Assembly (NCBI GenBank): GCA_017644185.1
Contig: JAEPMA010000001.1
Location: 526,572 to 590,571 of the forward strand
Direction of reading: 5' to 3'
From: Rhodospirillales bacterium
GTDB lineage: Bacteria; Pseudomonadota; Alphaproteobacteria; Rhodospirillales; Casp-alpha2
Length of the DNA: 64,000 bases
Shown piece after piece: positions 8,795 to 15,208 of the stretch. Both the position numbers and the translations under genes were made by a program. The first letter of the stretch is position 1; each line of letters starts with the position of its first letter. Under the pieces are notes generated by a model that had not been told where the DNA came from, made no database searches, and worked only from the letters and a program-made list of their open reading frames with translations.

Positions 8795-9697
8795 TTAACC
8801 GCGTCTGCGACGCCGGCCCTCGCGGCGTCCGGCACCCTCAGCCCCCTCTGCGGCCGGTTCCCGGAACTTGCGGATCCATCGGCCGCAATTCGGATCGTTA
8901 CCCATCACGACATTTGCACCCATGATACCCTGCATTTCGGGGTCGTGAAGCGGATTTGTAATGGCCGACGTCATGCCCGCACCGATGGCCATGGCGAGGA
9001 AGCTGGAATTCAGACCGTGCCGGTTCGGCAGCCCGAACGAGAAGTTCGATGCGCCACACGTCGTGTTGACCTTAAGCTCTTCGCGCAGCCGGCGGATTAG
9101 GTGCAGAACGTTGCGGCCGGCATCGTTGAGTGCGCCGACGGGCATGACCAAAGGATCTACGACGATGTCTTCCTTCGGGATGCCATAATCCGCAGCGCGC
9201 TCGACGATTTTCTTGGCGACATCGAACCGCACGTTAGGGTCTTCGGAGATGCCGGTCTCGTCATTGGAAATCGCAACGACGGCGGCGCCGTATTTCTTGA
9301 TCAACGGCAGCACAACTTCGAGGCGCTCCTCTTCACCGGTGACCGAGTTGACCAGCGCCTTCCCCCGATAGACCGAAAGACCAGATTCCAGTGCTGCCAC
9401 GATCGAGCTATCGATCGAGAGCGGCACATCGGTCAAGGACTGGACCAGTTGTACGCACTCGGCAAGGATCTTGGGTTCGTCGGCGAGAGGAATGCCGGCG
9501 TTCACGTCCAGCATATGTGCACCCGCTTCGACCTGAGCCAGGGCATCGGACTCGACGCGCGAATAATTGCCTTCGGCCATTTCCGCGGCGAGGAGTTTAC
9601 GGCCCGTTGGGTTGATACGCTCACCGATGATGACGAATGGCTCGTCAAAGCCGATGACGACTTCCTTGGAGGCGGAGCTGACTACGGTTCTGGTCAA
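8795..9697 (-). CDS. Methyltetrahydrofolate:corrinoid protein methyltransferase (MtgA/AcsE-like)
   Basis: A 300-aa pterin-binding TIM-barrel protein: IIGERINPTGRK at the start of the barrel, DVNAGIPLADE, PLSIDSS, AISNDETG and GASNFSFGLPNR, all characteristic of AcsE/MtgA/MeTr proteins. It would move the methyl group from the methylated corrinoid protein to tetrahydrofolate. The best start is TTG at 9697, because AGGAG lies eight bases upstream and no ATG occurs near the N-terminus. The C-terminal tail is arginine rich (REGRRRRRG), echoing the RACo-like protein downstream. It lies 95 bases after metF and appears to be in the same transcription unit. Confidence 0.88.
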   Translation of the reverse strand: MTRTVVSSASKEVVIGFDEPFVIIGERINPTGRKLLAAEMAEGNYSRVESDALAQVEAGAHMLDVNAGIPLADEPKILAECVQLVQSLTDVPLSIDSSIVAALESGLSVYRGKALVNSVTGEEERLEVVLPLIKKYGAAVVAISNDETGISEDPNVRFDVAKKIVERAADYGIPKEDIVVDPLVMPVGALNDAGRNVLHLIRRLREELKVNTTCGASNFSFGLPNRHGLNSSFLAMAIGAGMTSAITNPLHDPEMQGIMGANVVMGNDPNCGRWIRKFREPAAEGAEGAGRREGRRRRRG

Positions 9698-9792
9698 TGC
9701 GGTAACTCCTGAAAAAGGGCGGTACAGGCTATCCCTGATTGGCCCTGTAAATAACGATTCTGCGGCCTGTTAACTGTTCAAAACACGACCTT

Positions 9793-10839
9793 TCACGTAT
9801 CGGCAACGGCGAGTTTCTCGGCCTCACGCTCGGCGAATTCGATGGCCGCGGCGTCACCCGGATTAAGCTCGCGCCGCCACGGTCTCCGATCCTTGAGAAC
9901 GCCGGACTCATGGACGATATCAGCCACAAATTCCTCCTGGCGATAGGCCATGACATGGATCCCCGAAACACCTTCGATGTCGCGAATCTCCTGCATCAGA
10001 TCGATGCAGAGACGTTTGCCTTCCTGTTTCTGGTTCTCCGCGCCCTCAAGCCGCTGAATGATTGCATCCGGAATGTGGACCCCGGGTACGTTGGAGCGGA
10101 TCCAGCGTGCCGTTTTGGCAGACGCCAGCGGGCCGACGCCGATCAGGATGTAGCATTGTTCGTGCAATCCCATGTCGCAGACCCGCTTCATATATTCCTT
10201 TAACATCGGGATGTCGTAGCAGTACTGGCTTTGAACAAACTGCGCACCGGCTTCGATCTTTTTCTTCAGGCGAAGTGGGCGGAAGTCGTAAGGCGGCGCG
10301 AACGGATTGATCGCCGCGCCCAGAAAAACCCGCGGCGGATCCGTGATCTTGCGGCCGGAAAGGAAGCGCCCCTCGTCACGCATGGTGCGGATGGTCTCGA
10401 GAAGCGACATGCAATCGAAATCGAAGACCGGTTTGGCACCCGGTTGATCGCCCGCCTGAACGCCGTCACCGGTCAGGCAAAGGATGTTAGATACGCCCAT
10501 CGCAGCCGCGCCGAGGACATCGCCCTGGATGGCGATCCGGTTCCGGTCGCGGCAGGAAATCTGCATGATTGGTGCGTAGCCGACACGCGTCAGGAGCGCA
10601 CAGATTCCGACGCTCGACATATGACAGTTGGCGCCGGAACCGTCGGTGGCGTTGATCCCATCAACCCAGCCGTCGAACACACCACCACGCTCATACACTT
10701 CGTTGGGGTCGGCGCTGTCGGGCGGGTTTAGTTCGGCGGTGATGGCGAATTCGCCGCGCCGGAGAATACGCTCCAGCCGTCCGCGGGAAGAGTGGCCTTC
10801 GGGTACGACGGAATAATCCTCGTAACTCTCCGCGTTCAT
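9793..10839 (-). CDS. Methylenetetrahydrofolate reductase, MetF-like
   Basis: A 348-aa flavin-dependent MTHFR-fold protein. Recognisable parts are FAITAELNPPDS near the N-terminus, ISCRDRNRIAIQGDVLGA, and ILCLTGDGVQAGDQPGAKPV. In this setting the physiological direction is probably oxidation of methyl-THF to methylene-THF. The start ATG at 10839 overlaps the metV stop codon (ATGA), so the two subunits are translationally coupled. MetF proteins that partner with MetV are typical of acetogens, where MetV carries iron-sulfur clusters or zinc. About 95 bases separate it from the methyltransferase gene. An ordinary biosynthetic MetF would normally stand apart from a metV gene. Confidence 0.87.
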   Translation of the reverse strand: MNAESYEDYSVVPEGHSSRGRLERILRRGEFAITAELNPPDSADPNEVYERGGVFDGWVDGINATDGSGANCHMSSVGICALLTRVGYAPIMQISCRDRNRIAIQGDVLGAAAMGVSNILCLTGDGVQAGDQPGAKPVFDFDCMSLLETIRTMRDEGRFLSGRKITDPPRVFLGAAINPFAPPYDFRPLRLKKKIEAGAQFVQSQYCYDIPMLKEYMKRVCDMGLHEQCYILIGVGPLASAKTARWIRSNVPGVHIPDAIIQRLEGAENQKQEGKRLCIDLMQEIRDIEGVSGIHVMAYRQEEFVADIVHESGVLKDRRPWRRELNPGDAAAIEFAEREAEKLAVADT

Positions 10840-11384
10840 TGTGCTGCTTCCCGGGCTGCATCCCGCTCAGCGGCTTTTCTTGCCGTAACGCGAAGCCAGG
10901 CGGAACTGTTGCGCAGGCTTTGGTCGACCGGTTTCTGTACTTTGAGAATGTTATCGGAGGCATGCATACGCTGGCTACCCTGCCACGCCTGCACCCAGAC
11001 GCACGGCATATCCGGTTCGACCTCGCAATTGCCGTTGGCGCGCACGCCGCCACACGGGCCGTTGCGGAGTTGTTTGGGGCAGTTCATCGGGCACGACATG
11101 CCCGTGTCGGAAAGTGCGCACTGGCCGCACATCCGACAATCGAACAGAAAGCTTTTGACGGATTTCTCAACCAGCATCACCGGATACTCGACCCGTTTAT
11201 AGCCGATGGCGTTCCAGACCGGGTGGAGCTTCAAGAACACGTCTGCGAGGGCGTTATAGACGCCTTCGAACAACCGTGCGCGACGTACCGACCAAAGTCG
11301 GATCGAATAACGTGCCCGCTGGCGCCGGACGTGACTGGTATCGCTCGGCTTGTATGCGGTTACGGGAGCAGGCGGCTTTTTCAT
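10836..11384 (-). CDS. Methylenetetrahydrofolate reductase C-terminal / MetV-like iron-sulfur subunit
   Basis: A 182-aa protein with eight cysteines between residues 83 and 128 (83, 86, 89, 98, 102, 111, 120, 128), starting CRMCGQC and continuing CPMNCPK and GPCGG. This matches the MTHFR C-terminal (MetV) family, which forms a complex with MetF and links it to a ferredoxin-like electron carrier. The rest of the protein is basic and has a predicted amphipathic N-terminus. Both ends are translationally coupled by four-base ATGA overlaps: its start with the stop of the PF13769 gene, its stop with the metF start. The redox partner cannot be read from the window. Confidence 0.85.
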   Translation of the reverse strand: MKKPPAPVTAYKPSDTSHVRRQRARYSIRLWSVRRARLFEGVYNALADVFLKLHPVWNAIGYKRVEYPVMLVEKSVKSFLFDCRMCGQCALSDTGMSCPMNCPKQLRNGPCGGVRANGNCEVEPDMPCVWVQAWQGSQRMHASDNILKVQKPVDQSLRNSSAWLRVTARKAAERDAAREAAQ

Positions 11385-11692
11385 GCCGAAGCCTCTTCAT
11401 CATAACCTTTGCCGGCGACGAGCGATTTGATGCGCGCATCGTCGTATTCGGCTTCCAGGCGCGCCTGCCAGGCCGATGCTTCGGCCTCGATATCCTCGCC
11501 GCATTCGTAGCCGCTGACGCGCCGCCAGTCCGCAAGATATACGTCGGTACCAATCGCGTTCGCCCGCATTGCCGCCAGATCGATGGCTTCCTGGAAACGG
11601 GCATGGAGTTCACGCTTAGCGGTCTGCCGACCCTGTTTCACAATCACCTGCGCCGGAATGTCACGCCAGTATACGATGGTCGCCTGAGCCAT
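11381..11692 (-). CDS. Small PF13769-type ('virulence factor') protein in the corrinoid operon
   Basis: A 103-aa soluble protein. The start ATG at 11692 is chosen because AAAGGAG lies upstream; a longer frame to 11764 lacks support. The sequence begins MAQATIVYWRDIPAQVI and contains VYLADWRRV. I associate these with the Pfam family loosely named Virulence_fact (PF13769), which has no established biochemical role. It overlaps the DUF1638 gene by 32 bases and the metV start by four, so it is tightly embedded in the methyl-transfer operon. A role as an accessory to MetF/MetV or to corrinoid handling is inferred from position only. Confidence 0.72.
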   Translation of the reverse strand: MAQATIVYWRDIPAQVIVKQGRQTAKRELHARFQEAIDLAAMRANAIGTDVYLADWRRVSGYECGEDIEAEASAWQARLEAEYDDARIKSLVAGKGYDEEASA

Positions 11693-12290
11693 CGGCCACT
11701 CCTTTCTTTGCCTGTTCGGTGATAAAATCGCCGAGCCCGCCGTAGCCGGTAAAATGGTATTCATATGCGAGGCCGAGACGGTCAGCTGCGCCTTCTGCTT
11801 TTTGCTGGAGATCGGGGTCTTCGGTCTGCGCCAGGTAGATCAGGCGTTTGTAGTTGCCGAAATAGATTTCCTCGAGTTCCGGATGCTGATCGATCCCGAG
11901 ACCCTCGATGATGAGACGGTCGAAGAAACGCACCAGATAGTCGGTCAGGTAGAACGTGCCGACTTCGTCCTCGTGCATATTTTCGAAAGTCCGTTCGCCG
12001 GCGTAAAATGCGTAGCAATGGGCGCCGCCGATGCGTTCCACCCCTTTCTCCGATAGGAGCTCATCCAGCATCCCGCCGGTGCCGCAATCGGCGTATAGGG
12101 CGACAATGCGCTCATACTTTCCTTCGTTGGCGTCGATCTTGCGCCGCATTTCCCCCGGAATACGGTCCGGGCGGTTATGCAGGTCCGCCGGCAGGCACGT
12201 CAGGTCGATGCCCTTCAGGTCTCCGGCGTCGATAACCCAACCGATTTCCCGGGCGAGGGCGCCACAAGCGATGACCAGAAGGGGGCGCAT
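11661..12290 (-). CDS. DUF1638 family protein
   Basis: A 209-aa protein starting at ATG 12290 (MRPLLVIACGALAREI). Further residues upstream in the same frame overlap the corrinoid gene and look unlike coding sequence. Potential metal ligands are Cys9, Cys32, His38, Cys69 (YADCGTGG) and His91-Cys92 (GAHCYAFYAG). DUF1638 proteins, as I recall, recur next to corrinoid methyltransferase genes in methanogens and proteobacteria, but their activity is not established. It starts 22 bases after the corrinoid protein gene and overlaps the next gene by 32 bases, so it is in the same operon. A cobalamin-loading or substrate-processing role is only a guess. Confidence 0.8.
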   Translation of the reverse strand: MRPLLVIACGALAREIGWVIDAGDLKGIDLTCLPADLHNRPDRIPGEMRRKIDANEGKYERIVALYADCGTGGMLDELLSEKGVERIGGAHCYAFYAGERTFENMHEDEVGTFYLTDYLVRFFDRLIIEGLGIDQHPELEEIYFGNYKRLIYLAQTEDPDLQQKAEGAADRLGLAYEYHFTGYGGLGDFITEQAKKGVADGSGDHRILA

Positions 12291-12312
12291 CGGCAGACGG
12301 CCCGTACCCGTA

Positions 12313-13020
12313 TCAGCTCGACGCCAAGGCCGAGCCTTGACGGCGCGACATCCAGTCTTTTGCCGTGTCGACGGCAACGGCCGCATCACGGCAATAGGCG
12401 TCGGCACCGATGTTGTCGGCAAACGCCTCGTTCAGGGGCGCGCCGCCGACCAGAACGATGTAGTCGTTCCTGATGCCTTTCTCGACCATGGTGTCGATAA
12501 CGACTTTCATATAGGGCATGGTCGTGGTCAGAAGCGCTGACATACCAAGGATATCCGGCTGGTGCTCCTCCAGCGCCTTGAGATACGTGTCGACGTCAAT
12601 GTTGATGCCGAGATCGACAACCTCGAAACCAGCGCCTTCCATCATCATCCCGACCAGGTTTTTGCCGATGTCGTGGATATCGCCCTTTACGGTGCCGATG
12701 ACCATTTTGCCCATTTTGGGCGCACCGGTCTCAGCCAGAAGGGGGCGAAGCACGCCCATGCCGGCTTTCATGCTGTTGGCCGCCATGAGCACTTCCGGGA
12801 CGAACAGGATGCCGTCGCGGAAGTCGATGCCGACGATGCGCATGCCCTCGACCAACGCCTTGGTCAGCACGTCATAAGGGGTCCAGCCGCGCTCCAGCAG
12901 AATCTCCGTGCCCTCGACGATTTCGTCGGCGAGGCCGTCATAAAGGTCATCGTGCATCTGCTGCACGAGTTCTTCGTCATTCAGTTCGGAAAGGATGATA
13001 TCGTCATCTTCGTCGGCCAC
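12313..13020 (-). CDS. Corrinoid (cobalamin-binding) methyl carrier protein, MtgC/MttC-like
   Basis: A 235-aa two-domain protein: an acidic N-terminal leader, a helical cap domain (about 15-95), then a Rossmann-like B12-binding domain. The cobalt-ligand motif is GDIHDIGKN (the His is residue 116), followed by the supporting SALLTTT and VGGAPLN segments. It would accept a methyl group from the MttB-type enzyme as methyl-Co(III) and pass it to the methyl-THF methyltransferase. The start is set at GTG 13020, because GGGAGA lies six bases before it; an upstream TTG at 13038 would put that element inside the gene. It is the first gene of the run 13020 to 6735. Confidence 0.9.
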   Translation of the reverse strand: MADEDDDIILSELNDEELVQQMHDDLYDGLADEIVEGTEILLERGWTPYDVLTKALVEGMRIVGIDFRDGILFVPEVLMAANSMKAGMGVLRPLLAETGAPKMGKMVIGTVKGDIHDIGKNLVGMMMEGAGFEVVDLGINIDVDTYLKALEEHQPDILGMSALLTTTMPYMKVVIDTMVEKGIRNDYIVLVGGAPLNEAFADNIGADAYCRDAAVAVDTAKDWMSRRQGSALASS

Positions 13021-13192
13021 AAGTATTCTCCCAGCCAAAATCGGCCTGTCTCGGAGGCCGCAATTTCACTGAATAAGACCATAGCATACCTTGTGGCTGT
13101 TCATTTGCAGACACGAATTAGAATTGTTGCGACATCCATGTTCGCCAATGGCTAAAAACGCGGGGAATCGTGACTGAGCGGGCGTTTGCGGC

Positions 13193-13225
13193 AAAAAAAG
13201 AAGCCGGGGCAAATGCCCCGGCTTC
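13193..13225 (-). terminator. Rho-independent terminator after the BCCT gene
   Basis: GAAGCCGGGGCA, three bases, then GCCCCGGCTTC form a long hairpin at 13200-13225. On the minus strand it is followed by a run of seven T. It lies 38 bases after the BCCT stop codon and separates that gene from the corrinoid operon, so the operon should have its own promoter in 13021-13190. Confidence 0.88.
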
Positions 13226-13263
13226 CCTGCCTATTCTAGGTCGGCTTCCGATAACTGTCGTTA

Positions 13264-14868
13264 TCAGGCGCCTTCCTGACCAGGATCGACGGCCGGTGTC
13301 GCCGTCGGGAACCTGCGTTCGTGTTCGAGGCCCATGTACAGGCAAACACACATCACGATCAGGACCACCGTGAACGGCAGACCGACAGTGATGGCCGCAG
13401 CCTGCAGCGCGCCAAGAGCATCGGCACCGCCACCAAACAGCAGCGCCGCCGCGATGATGCCTTCGATCAGCACCCAGAAGACACGCTGCGGCACCGGGGC
13501 GTCGACTTTGCCGCCAGCCGTGATGCTGTCGATCACCAGCGAGCCCGAGTCGGACGAGGTGATGAAGAACACCAGCACCAGAATAATGGCGATAAACGAC
13601 GTGATCCCCGTCAGCGGCAGGTTTTCAAGCATGTGGAACATCGCCAGCGGTACTTCGCCAACGCCTTCTGCCAGTGCGCCGATACCGTTGATCGACTGTT
13701 CCAGACCAGTGCCGCCGAAGGTAGACATCCACACGAGCGTGACGAGCGTCGGGATCAGCAGCACGGCCGTTACAAACTCACGGACCGTGCGTCCGAGAGA
13801 GACGCGGGCGATGAACATGCCGACGAACGGTGACCAGGAAATCCACCATGCCCAATAGAACACAGTCCAGCCGTGGTAGAACTTGTCGTCCTCACGTCCA
13901 ATCCAGTTCGAGAGCGAAAAGATGTTTTCGACATAGGCGCCTGCGGTGGTGAAGATACCGCTCAGAATTGCCAGCGTGGGGCCGAAAATAATAACGAACA
14001 GCATCAGCAGGCCGGCCAGGGACATGTTGATGTTACTCAGGACTTTCACGCCACCGTCGAGGCCGCGAAGCACCGACATAAGGGCGACAAACGTAACACC
14101 CAGTATGACGGCGGTTTCTGTACCGATTCCTTTCGGGACGTCGAACAGGAAGTTGAGGCCGCTGGCCGCCTGCTGGGCGCCAAAGCCAAGCGATGTCGCG
14201 AGGCCGAACAGTGTTGCAACGACGGCGACGGTATCCACCACGTGGCCGATGAAGCCCCAAGATTTATCCCCGATCAGCGGGTAAAACGCGGAGCGGAGCG
14301 TCAGGGGGAGGCCTTTGTTATAAGTGAAAAAGGCGAGGGAGAGCGCGACGACGGCGTAGATCGCCCATGGATGCAGTCCCCAATGGAACATGGTCGCGCC
14401 CATGGCCGCACTCGCACCTTCGGGTGTGTTGGGTGCCACGTTCAGCGGCGTACCCCACCAATCGGTGTAGTATGCGACGGGTTCGGCGACGCTCCAGAAC
14501 ATCAGGCCAATGCCCATCCCAGCTGCGAACAGCATGCTGAACCAGGATATCGTTGAGAATTCGGGTTTGGCGTCATAGCCCCCGAGGCGAATCTTGCCGA
14601 CTGGCAGGAAGATAAGAGCCAGGCAGAAAATCACGAAGATGTTGCCGCCGACCATGAAGAGCCAGTCGAAGTTGTCAATCGACCAGCCCTTGGCACCTTC
14701 GAAGGCGCCCTTCGCCTGCTCCGGCGAAATGAGGCTGATCATCACGAATAAGATCACGAGGATGGCAGCAACCCAGAACACGGGGTGGTGAACGTCCATC
14801 CCGAACTTTTGCAGGTTGTCCTGACCTATCTCGTAGTCTGTATCGAATTTTTCCGGATCCGAGAGCAT
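13264..14868 (-). CDS. BCCT-family betaine/carnitine/choline transporter
   Basis: A 534-aa transporter with about 12 membrane helices. The family hallmarks are present: MFHWGLHPWAIYAVVALS in the substrate-binding region, the tryptophan-rich WTVFYWAWWISWSPFVGMF, and IARVSLGRTVREFV. It imports trimethylammonium compounds such as glycine betaine, choline or carnitine, driven by Na+ or H+ or by exchange. ATG at 14868 has a very strong ribosome site (AGGAGGAGG). A terminator closes the gene at 13193-13225. Its position between the corrinoid operon and the dimethylglycine-dehydrogenase-like gene suggests catabolic uptake; an extended osmosensing C-terminal domain is not evident. Confidence 0.93.
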   Translation of the reverse strand: MLSDPEKFDTDYEIGQDNLQKFGMDVHHPVFWVAAILVILFVMISLISPEQAKGAFEGAKGWSIDNFDWLFMVGGNIFVIFCLALIFLPVGKIRLGGYDAKPEFSTISWFSMLFAAGMGIGLMFWSVAEPVAYYTDWWGTPLNVAPNTPEGASAAMGATMFHWGLHPWAIYAVVALSLAFFTYNKGLPLTLRSAFYPLIGDKSWGFIGHVVDTVAVVATLFGLATSLGFGAQQAASGLNFLFDVPKGIGTETAVILGVTFVALMSVLRGLDGGVKVLSNINMSLAGLLMLFVIIFGPTLAILSGIFTTAGAYVENIFSLSNWIGREDDKFYHGWTVFYWAWWISWSPFVGMFIARVSLGRTVREFVTAVLLIPTLVTLVWMSTFGGTGLEQSINGIGALAEGVGEVPLAMFHMLENLPLTGITSFIAIILVLVFFITSSDSGSLVIDSITAGGKVDAPVPQRVFWVLIEGIIAAALLFGGGADALGALQAAAITVGLPFTVVLIVMCVCLYMGLEHERRFPTATPAVDPGQEGA

Positions 14869-15208
14869 ATAGTTCCTCCTCCTGTGCCTATCTCTCCCAA
14901 TCCCGCCCGACGGTCAGTCGTCACAAAAAAACGCAACGACCCAGCCCAAGCCAAACGATTGGCTCGGTGAGAGGGGGCCGATCAACCATCAAACAGGTAA
15001 CGCTTTTCGTATGAAAAGCATGTCATCTCCCCATGACTGCCTGAGCGTAGACGACGGACTCTAGCCGACCTTGTACAAAACAGCCCGAATTTATTCACTT
15101 AGCGACATTATTTTGTCGATTTTAGAATAATAGGTGGCGGAATCAAAGCATTCACAGCCAACCTGGCGAGCACGCTCATGGTCGGGTTCACGGATGTGAT
15201 TCGGTACT
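14869..15208. other. 340-base gap upstream of the BCCT gene
   Basis: No convincing gene is seen here. The part next to the BCCT gene carries its ribosome site. A short hairpin AGCCAA-ACGA-TTGGCT lies near 14950-14965. An inverted repeat, CGACA-TTATTT-TGTCG, lies at 15103-15118 and could be a regulator site. No clear terminator for the flavoprotein gene (stop at 15209) was found. Confidence 0.6.
15103..15118. promoter_or_regulatory. CGACA/TGTCG inverted repeat upstream of the BCCT gene
   Basis: Perfect 5-bp arms with a six-base spacer, 235 bases before the BCCT start codon. A very similar element (three-base spacer) lies upstream of soxB at 49406-49418. They may be binding sites of a common regulator. 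This rests on sequence symmetry only. Confidence 0.3.
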
